Shown: positions 49,977 to 62,608, counted from the stretch's first letter. The stretch: DNA of 64,000 bases from Klebsiella michiganensis (GCF_002925905.1 NZ_PRDB01000001.1:186001-250000), one strand, 5' to 3'. Notes: generated by a model from the letters alone, not told the origin. Program-made: numbers and translations.

Positions 49977-50684
49977 TTACCCTTTCCCGTCCAGAACCAA
50001 CGATCCTGCGCCATAATCATTGATATATTGCCAGGTGATTTTCCCGCCTGCCCCTGCCGGAATGGTGTAATCAGTCGAACCGTGCGGCGCGACCATGGTA
50101 AACGCCGTATCGACCACTTTGTCACCGACGTTCAGCTTAAAGAAGCTCAGATACCAGGGGGTTGGATTGGTGACGGTCAGCTTGTTGCCCGTCCTGTGAA
50201 AACCGATCGCCTCCATTGCCTCACTGGTGGGATCGGCAACGCCTTTGGGACGATAAAAAAGTTTGATTCGGTTTTTCAGCGAAAAGCGCAGCACGTTCTT
50301 GCCCTTATCCGCCGGATTGTTTGCCGGTATCGCCTTCACATCCAGCCAGTAAACGCTTTCCCGATCTGCCGGGAAATTCCCCCCTGTTCTGACAACGCGA
50401 ATCGTATTTTCTGAACCAGCATCCAGTCGAAACAGCGGTGGCGTAACGGTAAAGGGCAGCGAACCGGTGGTACCGGGACGATCTCCTTTCGGGCCTTTGT
50501 CATCGACAAAACTTTGAATAAGGTAGGGAATCTGACCGTTAGCGCTGTTCATCACCTGAATGGACGCTTCCTTATCGCCGCCGTGATAAACCAGTCTCGT
50601 ACCGCCGATAACGACCCCTGCGTGCGCAGATGTTACGGCGCACATCGCAGCCGCCAGCAGACCGTAAATAACTGACTTTCTCAT
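49977..50684 (-). CDS. Periplasmic fimbrial chaperone (PapD family)
   Basis: Two-domain immunoglobulin-like chaperone of 235 residues. I chose ATG at 50684 (MRKSVIYGLLAAAMCAVTSA), which begins a clean signal peptide ending AHA. The N-terminal domain has GVVIGGTRLVYHGGDKEASI and PPLFRLDAGSENTIRVVRTG, the pilin-capping G1 strand region. The conserved NRIKLFYRPKG links to domain 2. It donates a strand to folding pilins. The frame is open upstream for about 50 codons without a signal sequence. It sits 76 bases after the major pilin, a usual spacing for differential expression. Confidence 0.9.
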   Translation of the reverse strand: MRKSVIYGLLAAAMCAVTSAHAGVVIGGTRLVYHGGDKEASIQVMNSANGQIPYLIQSFVDDKGPKGDRPGTTGSLPFTVTPPLFRLDAGSENTIRVVRTGGNFPADRESVYWLDVKAIPANNPADKGKNVLRFSLKNRIKLFYRPKGVADPTSEAMEAIGFHRTGNKLTVTNPTPWYLSFFKLNVGDKVVDTAFTMVAPHGSTDYTIPAGAGGKITWQYINDYGAGSLVLDGKG

Positions 50685-50760
50685 GAACCGTTGCATCCTC
50701 TTTCCTAATCGTTTGAAAACAAGGGCCTCCGTGCCCTGGCGTTCTCCCTGATACGGAGGG

Positions 50761-51303
50761 TTACTGGTAGCTGATGGTGTAGTCAGCGTGAGAAACCAGC
50801 GTACCGGCAGTTGCGGTATCAGCCACAGCAACCATACGAGCGGTGAATGGAATATGTGCTTCGGTAGTGGTAGCGTCCGCCGTCAGGAAAGAGCTAACGT
50901 CGACAGCAGAAGACGGGCTGACTTTGGCTGCAGATGCGTCGTACAGCTGAACGCCAACATTAGTAGCCGCGCCGCTGTCGCTGGACTCATTTTTGAACGC
51001 CGTGTTCATAGAGCCATCGGCATTGCCAGTAAAAGTCACGCTTGCTGCGGTAACCGTATTCGGGCAAGCGGTGAGATCCAGCGTAAAGTTCGTTGCCGGA
51101 CCGGTGTCGCCAGCTTTCGCCAGATCAACCGTGTTCACGGTACCCAGGTTCAGGGTTGGGTTTGTCTGATCGTTGATATCCACGGTGCAACTGTCGGCAG
51201 TAACGGTACCGACGAAGTTGATCGTTCCATCAACCGCATGAGCCACACCCATCCCTACGCTGAACAATGCTGCCACAGCAGTCATTACAAATTGCTTTTT
51301 CAT
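50761..51303 (-). CDS. Major fimbrial subunit (pilin)
   Basis: FimA-family pilin of 180 residues. Signal peptide MKKQFVMTAVAALFSVGMGV ends at AHA, and the mature protein starts VDGTINFVGTVTADSCTVDI. The two disulfide Cys are in ADSCTV and LTACPN. The C-terminal beta-strand ends in the penultimate-Tyr chaperone motif HADYTISYQ. First gene of a pilin-chaperone-usher-adhesin-minor pilin operon. It resembles Enterobacteriaceae type 1-like pilins, but I cannot assign it to a named fimbria. GTAATG-type AT-rich leader and AAGGATTAAATA precede the start. Confidence 0.88.
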   Translation of the reverse strand: MKKQFVMTAVAALFSVGMGVAHAVDGTINFVGTVTADSCTVDINDQTNPTLNLGTVNTVDLAKAGDTGPATNFTLDLTACPNTVTAASVTFTGNADGSMNTAFKNESSDSGAATNVGVQLYDASAAKVSPSSAVDVSSFLTADATTTEAHIPFTARMVAVADTATAGTLVSHADYTISYQ

Positions 51304-52228
51304 TATTTAATCCTTAATAAAAATATAATCATTACTCATTCATTCTTTTAAAATAGAACCATACAACGGTTCATTCAGGGAAGAATGACCCCTAAACACA
51401 TTATTTAAGATGACAAACAGCGGAGTAAAATATTGAAAAAGAAAGCCCATGGCGCATTTCAATCAGCACCCTAATGCTTACACGCCAACTTCCTTATGTA
51501 ATATTAATCTGCAAAAGATTATGAAATAGAACCCCCAACCATCTCAACAGAATATTTCATCCATTATTGGACTTCGCTCAACACCCCGAAAAAAACATCA
51601 AAACCACTAAAACATTTATTAAAAAACAACAAGATACATAAAATCACTCAACTATCATTTTAACCCCCCCCTGGTTATCCCAGTTCTAATATGTTCAGGT
51701 ACTTGCTCGCTTTCTCTTAACGCACTACAAAATAACGCTTCACAACATTGCCTTTTTATACAGCCGAGCGTCGAGATTCCAGCATCGATCATGGCTGCTC
51801 TTTAAATAAAAAGTTGAATGCAGGCGGCTCTCAACCATCGCCTATTTATGGGGTCAGGATAAATGCAAAAAAAATATTATACGAGCCTCCAAAGCAGGGG
51901 TTCATAACACTCGGGGAGTCACTACTCGTATGCCATATGACGGTAGGTACTTGTGTCTTGAACAGCGCTTGCGCTGTTCCCGTAGGGGCGAGGTCTTAGG
52001 CCGAGTAACAAAGCCAACGCACATGCAACTTGAAGTATGATGGGCATAAACAGATAGTTGCGGAAAAAACACACCCTATCAGCAGGACATCAGGAATGAG
52101 ATTAAATAAAGCGTACTCACTCGCCTTAACGTCCTGTTAAAGCGGGTTAATTATTTTCCTTTAGCGTCTTCACGGCGTATCGCTTTGTCTATTACCCTTA
52201 TCGGTACTCCCACTTACCGGATACGACA
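51304..52228. other. Long AT-rich gene-free region upstream of the pilin gene
   Basis: 925 bp with no convincing gene; an 83-codon open frame at 51748-51999 has no ribosome-binding site or family resemblance. The part 51304-51760 is markedly AT-rich compared with the neighbours, as is common for H-NS-bound fimbrial promoters. A perfect hairpin GAACAGCGC/GCGCTGTTC lies at about 51960-51979 next to a fragment of the dispersed repeat (52005-52042). I looked for a recombinase gene or long inverted repeats bounding an invertible promoter and saw none. Confidence 0.6.
52005..52042 (-). repeat. Dispersed palindromic repeat, fragment D
   Basis: On the minus strand: CTTCAAGTTGCATGTGCGTTGG followed by a divergent sequence; in short segments it has CTTCAAGTTGCA and TGCGTTGGCT of copies B and C. 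Only the left third of the element remains. Confidence 0.65.
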
Positions 52229-52636
52229 ATGATGGCTGATTACACGTTTATTGATACCGTCCCTTCGGCGGAAGATTTTTGTCGCCTGCGCGTCATATCA
52301 GGTATGTCGCCGCGCCCGCTGGAAGGCGCCCGCGCGGGTCTGCCGCGTAGCTGCTACGGCGTGCATATCCTCTATGCGGGCGTGCCCGTTGGTATGGGAC
52401 GCATCGTCGGCGACGGCGCGCTGAACTTTGAAATCGTCGACGTCGCCGTGGACCCGGCCCATCAGGGAAAAGGTCTCGGTCGCCAGATCATGCAGAAAAT
52501 CGTCTCCTGGCTGGATGAAAACGCGGTTAAAGGGGCATACGTCTCGTTGGTGGCGGATGTTCCCGAACTGTACGCCAAATTTGGGTTTTCCAGCGTCAGG
52601 CCAGAAAGTGAAGGTATGGCCAAGATCTGGAAATAA
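52229..52636 (+). CDS. GNAT-family N-acetyltransferase
   Basis: Acetyl-CoA-dependent acetyltransferase of 135 residues. Motif A is VAVDPAHQGKGLGRQIMQKI (Q-x-x-G-x-G), preceded by beta-4 FEIVDVAVD and followed by a C-terminal YAKFGFSSVRP. The N-terminal segment VPSAEDFCRLRVISGMSPRP with small-residue turns is typical of the short GNATs near enterobacterial stress loci. Two Met codons are adjacent at the start (52229 and 52232). No operon partner; substrate unknown. Confidence 0.82.
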   Translation: MMADYTFIDTVPSAEDFCRLRVISGMSPRPLEGARAGLPRSCYGVHILYAGVPVGMGRIVGDGALNFEIVDVAVDPAHQGKGLGRQIMQKIVSWLDENAVKGAYVSLVADVPELYAKFGFSSVRPESEGMAKIWK

Positions 52637-52815
52637 TGCGGGACGCGATCGCTTGATTGGAAATATCAAAAAGCGATATAAAAACAAATAATTAAATTAT
52701 CGCTGCACATCTTTCAACCGTTTTTCCTCCCAGGAAATCGTTGTTGTCCAAATGGCAACTCGTACTCCCGCACGAACCCCACTATTCTGTACCGCATTCT
52801 AATGCGAGGGGTTCT

Positions 52816-54000
52816 ATGGCACGCTTTCTTATCTGCAGTTTTGCGCTGGTTCTGCTTTATCCATCCGGCATCGATATGTATCTGGTCGGTCTGCCGCGCA
52901 TTGCGCAGGATCTGGGGGCCAGTGAAGCGCAGCTGCATATCGCCTTTTCAGTTTATCTGGCAGGAATGGCCGCGGCGATGCTGTTTGCGGGTCGTATCGC
53001 CGATAAATCAGGGCGCAAGCCGGTGGCGATTTTCGGTGCCGTTGTCTTCATACTGGCCTCCCTTCTCTGCTCGCAGGCGCAGGTCAGCGCCCACTTCCTG
53101 GCTGGGCGTTTTATTCAGGGGATCGGCGCGGGCAGCTGCTACGTCGTCGCCTTTGCGGTGCTGCGCGATACCCTCGACGATCGCCGCCGGGCGAAGGTGC
53201 TTTCCCTCCTTAACGGTATCACCTGCATTATTCCGGTACTGGCGCCGGTACTCGGCCACCTGATTATGCTGAAATACCCGTGGCAGAGCCTGTTCTATAC
53301 CATGGCCGGCATGGGCGTTCTGGTGGGACTGCTCTCGGTCTTTATCTTGCGGGAAACGCGTCCCACAGCCGCGCCACATGCGGCGTTGCAGCAAAATAAT
53401 GTCCCCGAGTCGCTGCTTAACCGCTTTTTTCTCAGCCGAATTATCATAACCACCCTGAGCGTGACGGCTATCCTGACTTACGTTAACGTCTCCCCGGTGA
53501 TCATGATGGAAGTGATGGGCTTCGATCGCGGCACCTATTCCATGGCGATGGCGCTAATGGCGCTTGTTAGCATGGTGGTGTCGTTCTCAACGCCGTTCGC
53601 TTTGACGCTATTTAAGCCCCGCACCCTGATGCTGACCTCGCAGGTGCTGTTCTTTATCGCCGGCGTGATGCTGAGCCTCTCCACCAGCCAGACGATGACG
53701 ATGCTGGGTCTGGGGCTGATTTGCGCCGGGTTCTCCGCCGGCTTTGGCGTAGCAATGAGTCAGGCCCTTGGGCCATTCACCCTGCGCGCCGGCGTGGCGA
53801 GTTCTGTTTTGGGAATTGCTCAGGTCTGCGGCTCTTCACTGTGGATTTGGCTGGCGGCTATCATCGGACTCAGCGCGATGAATATGCTGATCGGGATACT
53901 TATTGCCTGTAGCATAGTGAGCATTGTTCTGATTATGGTCACCTCTCCGGCGCGGGCCGCGCAACGCTATGAAGAAACCCCTGTCGAGTCTCGATCTTAA
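52816..54000 (+). CDS. mdtL: Multidrug efflux MFS transporter MdtL
   Basis: Proton-driven drug exporter of 394 residues. ATG at 52816 ([20 protein letters not shown]) aligns with E. coli MdtL (391 residues) and has GAGGGG upstream; a longer frame to 52741 is not supported. Twelve helices, motif A as [16 protein letters not shown], and motif C near [20 protein letters not shown]. Associated with chloramphenicol resistance in E. coli when over-expressed. It overlaps yidZ by 32 bases, so the two are coupled. In E. coli, mdtL follows tnaB; here the fimbrial operon and a GNAT gene lie there. Confidence 0.95.
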   Translation: MARFLICSFALVLLYPSGIDMYLVGLPRIAQDLGASEAQLHIAFSVYLAGMAAAMLFAGRIADKSGRKPVAIFGAVVFILASLLCSQAQVSAHFLAGRFIQGIGAGSCYVVAFAVLRDTLDDRRRAKVLSLLNGITCIIPVLAPVLGHLIMLKYPWQSLFYTMAGMGVLVGLLSVFILRETRPTAAPHAALQQNNVPESLLNRFFLSRIIITTLSVTAILTYVNVSPVIMMEVMGFDRGTYSMAMALMALVSMVVSFSTPFALTLFKPRTLMLTSQVLFFIAGVMLSLSTSQTMTMLGLGLICAGFSAGFGVAMSQALGPFTLRAGVASSVLGIAQVCGSSLWIWLAAIIGLSAMNMLIGILIACSIVSIVLIMVTSPARAAQRYEETPVESRS

Positions 54001-54928
54001 CCTGCTGCTGTGCCTGCAGCTCTTAACCCAGGAGCTCAGCGTCACCCGCACGGCGAAACGGATGAACGTTTCGCCGTCGGCAGTGAGTAAATCGCTGGCC
54101 AAGCTGCGCGCCTGGTTTGACGATCCGCTGTTTGTCAAAACGCCTCTGGGACTGTCACCCACGCCGCTGATGAGCAGTATGGAGCAGGATCTGGCGGACT
54201 GGATGCAGATGGGTAATCAGATCCTCGATAAGCCTCATCACACCATGCCGAGCGGGTTAAAGTTTGAGCTGGCGGCAGAGTCGCCGCTGCTGATGATCCT
54301 GCTGAATACGCTTTCACAGCGGATCTACCAGCGCTATCCGCAGGCGCTGATCCGCCTGCGTAACTGGGATTATGATTCGCTGGATGCGATTATTCGCGGT
54401 GAAGTCGACATCGGTTTTTGCGGCCGGGAAACCCATCCTCGCTCCCGTGAACAGCTCAGCCTGCTGCCCTGGTATATCGATTTTGAAATCCTGTTTACCG
54501 ATCTCCCGCAGGTATGGCTGCGCGCCGATCATCCCGCGCTGAACGAGGAGTGGAATCTGGAAACTTTCCTGCGTTATCCGCATATCAATATCTGTTGGGA
54601 ACAAAGCGATACCTGGGCGCTGGATGATGTTCTGCACGATCTGGGGCATAAACGCACCGTAGCGTTGACCGTTCCGGGTTTTGAGCAGTCGCTGTTTATG
54701 GCGGCCCAGCCTCATAATACGATGTTGGCCACCGCCCCGCGCTATTGCCAGCGTTACAATCAACAGCACCATCTGCCGCTGGTTTCACTCCCGTTGCCTC
54801 TGGAGCCGTCCCTGCTGGAGAAAATACGCGTCCCCTTCACCCTCCTGTGGCATAAGCGCAACAGCTACAATCCGAAGATCGTCTGGCTGCGAGAAACGCT
54901 CAGGCAGCTCTATACTGAACCGCTCTAG
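53969..54928 (+). CDS. yidZ: LysR-family regulator YidZ
   Basis: LysR regulator of 319 residues, same length as E. coli YidZ, which is needed for anaerobic nitric-oxide protection. Winged helix at residues 6-65 ([40 protein letters not shown]), then the effector domain ([20 protein letters not shown]). The start overlaps the end of mdtL, so expression follows mdtL. Retained residues such as [13 protein letters not shown] are typical of YidZ. A 13-bp hairpin follows 16 bases after the stop. Confidence 0.94.
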   Translation: MKKPLSSLDLNLLLCLQLLTQELSVTRTAKRMNVSPSAVSKSLAKLRAWFDDPLFVKTPLGLSPTPLMSSMEQDLADWMQMGNQILDKPHHTMPSGLKFELAAESPLLMILLNTLSQRIYQRYPQALIRLRNWDYDSLDAIIRGEVDIGFCGRETHPRSREQLSLLPWYIDFEILFTDLPQVWLRADHPALNEEWNLETFLRYPHINICWEQSDTWALDDVLHDLGHKRTVALTVPGFEQSLFMAAQPHNTMLATAPRYCQRYNQQHHLPLVSLPLPLEPSLLEKIRVPFTLLWHKRNSYNPKIVWLRETLRQLYTEPL

Positions 54929-54944
54929 CGTTGGATTAGCCCGT

Positions 54945-54987
54945 CTTGCGCAATAAATTGTAAAATTTATGCATTTTATTGCGCAAG
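54945..54987. terminator. Perfect 13-bp inverted repeat after yidZ
   Basis: CTTGCGCAATAAA / TTTATTGCGCAAG with a 17-base AT-rich centre. It is placed as a terminator for mdtL-yidZ but lacks a T run after the second arm. A structural or protein-binding site is also possible. Confidence 0.5.
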
Positions 54988-55074
54988 GGGTGATTTCCGC
55001 ATTAAAACCTGGCAATTCTGAGCGATAATATAATTCGCAATTTCTATCATTGACCATTAATCACGGAGCGACGA

Positions 55075-55812
55075 ATGGCAACGCATTTTGCAAGAGGGAT
55101 ACTCAACACCCGGGAACCGCTATCAACACGCCTGTCAGCGGCCTGTCATCAATCCGCCAGCCGCCTGCCTGAGTACCGACAAAGCCGCTATCGCGCATCA
55201 CGGTCACTCCTCGCAGAACTCCTCTTTATGCTGTACGGCATCAGCGAACTTCCTGAAATTATTGACGAAGAGAATGGAAAACCCGCTTTCCGCGACGAAA
55301 ATCTCCCGCGTTTTTCCATCTCCTATGCCGGGAATATTGTCGGCGTCGCGTTATCCACCGAAGGTGATTGCGGCCTGGATATGGAATTACCGCACGCCTC
55401 CCGCAGTTTACATGCCTCGCCCGACGCCGACCGCTACGTCTTTAACAGTAATGAGCGGGTATGGATTAGCAACCAGCACGATCCTGATGAAGCGCGCGCT
55501 CAGCTTGACGCACTCCGCAAAAGCGTCATGAAACTGACCGGTGAAAACGCCGTTAACCTCCAGCTTCTTCCGGGCTCCGGACGATTACGGACAAGCGGGA
55601 CGCAGTCAATCGAAGCGGTGTGCGATGCCGAAACGGTGCTGGTCTGGTCCATCGCCGCCAGTCCGGATATCGGCCAGCTGAAAGTCTGGGAATATAATGG
55701 TAAAGAGGGCTGGCGCAGCCTGCCCGACGCGCAGGCTCGCGCCAAAGAGCCGTCCGCCCGGCTGATGCGTTTCACTCATTTACCGGTAGAAAAAGCCTTC
55801 TCCCTCAACTGA
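55075..55812 (+). CDS. yieE: YieE, phosphopantetheinyl-transferase-like protein
   Basis: Protein of 245 residues related to Sfp/AcpT phosphopantetheinyl transferases. Seen are a basic N-terminal segment (RQSRYRASRSLLAELLFMLY), the FSISYAGNIVGVALS strand, the metal-binding GDCGLDMELP, and a helix LDALRKSVMKLTGENA where true enzymes have W-x-x-K-E-x-x-x-K. Here that motif has Arg-Lys-Ser in place of Lys-Glu-(Ala/Ser), so the catalytic Glu is missing, as in E. coli YieE. It may be a weak or non-catalytic relative. GGAG precedes the start. It lies 37 bases before chrR. Confidence 0.85.
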   Translation: MATHFARGILNTREPLSTRLSAACHQSASRLPEYRQSRYRASRSLLAELLFMLYGISELPEIIDEENGKPAFRDENLPRFSISYAGNIVGVALSTEGDCGLDMELPHASRSLHASPDADRYVFNSNERVWISNQHDPDEARAQLDALRKSVMKLTGENAVNLQLLPGSGRLRTSGTQSIEAVCDAETVLVWSIAASPDIGQLKVWEYNGKEGWRSLPDAQARAKEPSARLMRFTHLPVEKAFSLN

Positions 55813-55849
55813 CCGGATAACCCGGCCATCATGATGCAAAGGAGCAATC

Positions 55850-56416
55850 ATGTCTGATACGTTGAAAGTTGTTACGTTACTCGGAAGTCTGCGCAAAGGC
55901 TCTTTTAATGCCATGGTCGCGCGTACCCTCCCCGGCATCGCGCCCGCAGGAATGGCGGTTTCCGCGTTACCGTCCATTGGCGATATTCCTCTCTATGATG
56001 CCGACGTCCAGCAGGAAGAGGGATTCCCACAAAGCGTTCAGGATATCGCTCAGCAAATTCGCGAGGCTGATGGCGTGGTTATCGTTACGCCGGAATACAA
56101 CTACTCGGTGCCCGGCGGCCTGAAAAACGCCATCGACTGGCTGTCGCGCCTGCCGGAACAGCCGCTGGCCGGTAAGCCGGTACTGATTCAAACCAGTTCG
56201 ATGGGGGCTATTGGCGGTGCGCGCTGTCAGTATCACCTGCGTCAGATTCTGGTATTCCTCGACGCCATGGTGATGAATAAGCCCGAATTTATGGGCGGCG
56301 TGATTCAGAACAAAGTGGATCCGCAGGAGGGGAAAGTCGTCGATCAGAGCACGCTCGACCATCTGAGCGGACAGCTTAGCGCTTTTGCCGAGTATATTCA
56401 GCGAGTTAAAGCCTGA
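55850..56416 (+). CDS. chrR: NAD(P)H:quinone/chromate reductase ChrR (YieF)
   Basis: FMN-dependent oxidoreductase of 188 residues, flavodoxin-like fold. FMN phosphate loop LLGSLRKGSFNAMVA, isoalloxazine-binding PEYNYSVPGGLKNAIDWLSR, and a tight C-terminal helix. It reduces quinones by two electrons and can reduce chromate, protecting against redox cycling. AAAGGAG lies eight bases before the ATG. Probably co-transcribed with yieE; a convergent terminator follows. Confidence 0.95.
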   Translation: MSDTLKVVTLLGSLRKGSFNAMVARTLPGIAPAGMAVSALPSIGDIPLYDADVQQEEGFPQSVQDIAQQIREADGVVIVTPEYNYSVPGGLKNAIDWLSRLPEQPLAGKPVLIQTSSMGAIGGARCQYHLRQILVFLDAMVMNKPEFMGGVIQNKVDPQEGKVVDQSTLDHLSGQLSAFAEYIQRVKA

Positions 56417-56421
56417 TAGAC

Positions 56422-56457
56422 GCCGTCACACTCGCCAGAACGGCTGAGTGTGACGGC
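56422..56457. terminator. Convergent terminator between chrR and adeP
   Basis: GCCGTCACACTC / GAGTGTGACGGC, a perfect 12-bp stem with a 12-base loop, shared by the chrR (plus) and adeP (minus) ends. Confidence 0.75.
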
Positions 56458-56464
56458 GCGGGTA

Positions 56465-57802
56465 TTAATGCGCGTCGATAAACACAATCTTCAGCACAAA
56501 CAGCAGCGAAACCACAATCACGCATGGGCTGAGATCGCGCAGTCGACCGGTACCGATCTTCATTACGCAGTAAGAGATAAAGCCTAAGGCAATACCTTCC
56601 GTAATGGAGAAGCTAAACGGCATCATCACGGCGGTAATAAACGCCGGCACTGATTCGGTTAAATCATCCCACTTCACGCGCGCCAGGCTGGAGGTCATCA
56701 GGACGCCAACGTAAATCAGAGCGCCGGCTGCGGCATAGGCCGGGACCATACCCGCCAGCGGCGACAGGAAGATCACCAGCAGGAACAAGAGACCAACGAC
56801 CACGGCGGTTAAGCCGGTACGTCCGCCTACGGAAACGCCCGAGGAAGATTCAATATAGGCGGTTACGGAAGAGGTGCCGATAAAGGAGCCCGCAACGGAC
56901 GAGACGCTATCGACAAACAGCGCCTGCTTCATCCGCGGGAACTTGCCCTGCGCATCGGCCAGACCAGCTTTATCGGTCACGCCGATCAGGGTACCGGAGG
57001 AGTCGAACAGGTTCACCAGCATAAACGAGAAGATCACGCCCGCCAGGCCGAGATTCAGCGAGCCTGCCAGGTCAACATGCCCAATGACCGTCGTGACGCT
57101 CGGCGGCATGGATACGATTCCGGTGTAGTGAACGTCGCCCAGCAGCCAGCCCAGCAGCGTGGTAACCACGATAGAAACCAGCACCGCGGCGTGGATGTTG
57201 CGGGAAGCCAGAATCGCAATAATAAAGAAGCCAAGAATGCCCAGCAGTACGCTGTGGGACGTCAGGTTGCCGATGCTCACCAGGGTTTCCGGGTTGGCGA
57301 CGATCACGCCGGCGTTCTTCAGGCCCATCATACCGATGAACAGGCCAATACCGCTGGTGATACCGATACGCAGGCTAACCGGGATATTGGCGATCATCCA
57401 GTAGCGTACGCGGAAAATCGTCAACAGCAGCAGGCCAACCGCCCCCCAGAAAATCGCGCCCATCCCGACCTGCCACGGCAGGCCCATTGCCTGTACCACG
57501 ACAAACGCAAAGAAGGCGTTCAGTCCCATCGCCGGCGCCAGGGCCACCGGAAGGTTAGCGAACAGGCCCATCATGATGCTGCCGAACGCGGCGATCAGAC
57601 AGGTTGTGACGAACACGGCGCTGGTATCCATACCCGCCACGCCGAGGATCTGTGGGTTAACAAAAACGATGTACACCATTGTCAGAAAAGTGGTGAAACC
57701 TGCAATCGCTTCGGTGCGTGCCGTCGTGCCGTGTTCACGTAGTTTGAACACGCGCTCCAGCAGACCCGGGCCAGATGACTGGCTGGTTTGTTGTTGACTC
57801 AT
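56465..57802 (-). CDS. adeP: Adenine permease AdeP
   Basis: High-affinity adenine importer of the NCS2/AzgA family, 445 residues, as in E. coli AdeP (YieG). ATG at 57802 (MSQQQTSQSSGPGLLERVFK) matches E. coli; the upstream extension to 57925 has no support. The membrane core has the family's GLNAFFAFVVVQAMGLPWQV and SSVTAYIESSSGVSVGGRTG signatures with 14 helices in two inverted repeats. Alone on its transcript, with a likely PurR box 100 bases upstream. Confidence 0.95.
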   Translation of the reverse strand: MSQQQTSQSSGPGLLERVFKLREHGTTARTEAIAGFTTFLTMVYIVFVNPQILGVAGMDTSAVFVTTCLIAAFGSIMMGLFANLPVALAPAMGLNAFFAFVVVQAMGLPWQVGMGAIFWGAVGLLLLTIFRVRYWMIANIPVSLRIGITSGIGLFIGMMGLKNAGVIVANPETLVSIGNLTSHSVLLGILGFFIIAILASRNIHAAVLVSIVVTTLLGWLLGDVHYTGIVSMPPSVTTVIGHVDLAGSLNLGLAGVIFSFMLVNLFDSSGTLIGVTDKAGLADAQGKFPRMKQALFVDSVSSVAGSFIGTSSVTAYIESSSGVSVGGRTGLTAVVVGLLFLLVIFLSPLAGMVPAYAAAGALIYVGVLMTSSLARVKWDDLTESVPAFITAVMMPFSFSITEGIALGFISYCVMKIGTGRLRDLSPCVIVVSLLFVLKIVFIDAH

Positions 57803-57904
57803 TATCGGTTTCCGAACAAAGGAGGGAAAATTCGTCGCTATCCTATACCAAAATGCGACAATAAGGGCGGTTGTGAGATACTTTTTTTCATCGATTTTGC
57901 TTAT

Positions 57905-57920
57905 ACGGCAACGATTGCGT
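57905..57920 (-). promoter_or_regulatory. Candidate PurR box upstream of adeP
   Basis: On the minus strand ACGCAATCGTTGCCGT matches the PurR consensus AnGCAAnCGnTTnCnT at all but one defined base. It lies 103 bases before the adeP start, in the divergent adeP-yieH region. E. coli adeP is a PurR target, which supports the call. Confidence 0.6.
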
Positions 57921-57969
57921 CTCACTAATCAGCAAGACGAAAACGTTAACTTATTAAAATGGAAACGAC

Positions 57970-58635
57970 ATGACCCAACCAGAAGCAGTATTTTTCGACT
58001 GTGACGGCACGCTGGTCGACAGCGAGGTGATCTGCTCCCGCGCCTACGTTCACATGTTCAGGGAATTCGGCATTACGCTGGATTTAGACGAGATTTTTAA
58101 GCGCTTCAAAGGCGTCAAGCTGTACGAGATTATCGACACCATTAACGCGGAGTACGGCGTTAATCTGGATAAGGCGACCCTTGAGCCGGTGTACCGCGAT
58201 GAAGTCGCGCGCCTGTTTGATACTGAACTGGAAGTCATTTCTGGCGCACAGGCGCTGCTGGACGCGGTCAGCGTGCCGATGTGCGTGGTCTCCAACGGCC
58301 CGGTGAGCAAAATGCAGCACTCTCTCGGTAAAACCGCAATGCTGCACCATTTCCCGGAGCGTCTGTACAGCGGCTACGATATCCAGCGCTGGAAGCCCGA
58401 TCCGGCCCTGATGCTGCATGCCGCAAAAGCGATGAACGTTAACGTCGAGAACTGCATTCTTGTCGACGACTCCAGCGCAGGCGCGCAGTCGGGGATCGCC
58501 GCCGGCATGGAAGTGTTCTACTTCTGCGCCGATCCGCATAATAAGCCGATCGAACATCCGAAGGTGACGACGTTTACCCGCCTCGAAGAGCTACCTGAGT
58601 TATGGCAGGCGCGCGGCTGGAATATAACGCGATAA
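57970..58635 (+). CDS. yieH: 6-phosphogluconate phosphatase YieH (HAD)
   Basis: HAD phosphatase of the beta-phosphoglucomutase-like type, 221 residues. Motif I is FFDCDGTLVDSEVICS, motif II CVVSNGPVSKM, Lys in RWKPDPALMLHAAKA, and motif IV LVDDSSAGAQSGIAAG. An alpha-helical cap sits between residues 18 and 85. E. coli YieH has the same length and prefers 6-phosphogluconate and purine nucleotides. Preceded by AACGAC. Divergent from adeP. Confidence 0.93.
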   Translation: MTQPEAVFFDCDGTLVDSEVICSRAYVHMFREFGITLDLDEIFKRFKGVKLYEIIDTINAEYGVNLDKATLEPVYRDEVARLFDTELEVISGAQALLDAVSVPMCVVSNGPVSKMQHSLGKTAMLHHFPERLYSGYDIQRWKPDPALMLHAAKAMNVNVENCILVDDSSAGAQSGIAAGMEVFYFCADPHNKPIEHPKVTTFTRLEELPELWQARGWNITR

Positions 58636-58690
58636 ACCTGGTGCGTAGCGCTATCAGGGCGCGTCCCGCCTGCGCTACGCTGAAAGTGGA

Positions 58691-60646
<1,956 letters not shown>

Positions 60647-60675
60647 TTAGAATTTTGTCCTGACCGTTGCCAGCC

Positions 60676-62331
<1,656 letters not shown>

Positions 62332-62529
62332 TTATATAAAAACAGGTGCAACTGAATATCGCGATAAAATGTCAACTAACGCGAAGGCGTATTTTTATTT
62401 TTCTATCGAATAAAGCTCGTTACCGAAAAGGTGTTCCCCTTCAGGAAAAAATAACGTTATTAAAACCAGCACTATTATTTATTCGGTTAATACCATCCTG
62501 GTTTACCCACAAACAGCCTTACATCAAAT

Positions 62530-62586
62530 CAAAAAAACCTGAAGCAATCCCCCTGCAGAAAACAGAGGAGGCTTGCTTCAGGTTTT
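62530..62586 (-). terminator. bgl-type leader terminator 2
   Basis: AACCTGAAGCAA / TTGCTTCAGGTT stem with a long loop, followed by seven T on the minus strand. Its 5' arm overlaps the 3' end of the second RAT sequence, so the two folds exclude each other. Confidence 0.85.
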
Positions 62587-62608
62587 GCCCGCGCTGCGGT
62601 AACAATCC
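62581..62608 (-). promoter_or_regulatory. Second BglG-type RAT antiterminator sequence
   Basis: 28 nt on the minus strand, starting GGATTGTTACCGC and ending GGGCAAAACC. This is the ribonucleic antiterminator pattern GGATTGTTACTGC...GGCAAAACC of the E. coli bgl leader, bound by BglG/LicT-family proteins. It overlaps terminator 2. Confidence 0.85.

Noticed and set aside
51304-51760. An invertible fimbrial promoter switch
   Set aside because: No pair of clear inverted repeats bounding the promoter and no tyrosine recombinase gene in the neighbourhood.
51748-51999. 83-codon frame in the gap upstream of the pilin gene
   Set aside because: No ribosome-binding site, no domain, and it runs across a hairpin into repeat DNA.
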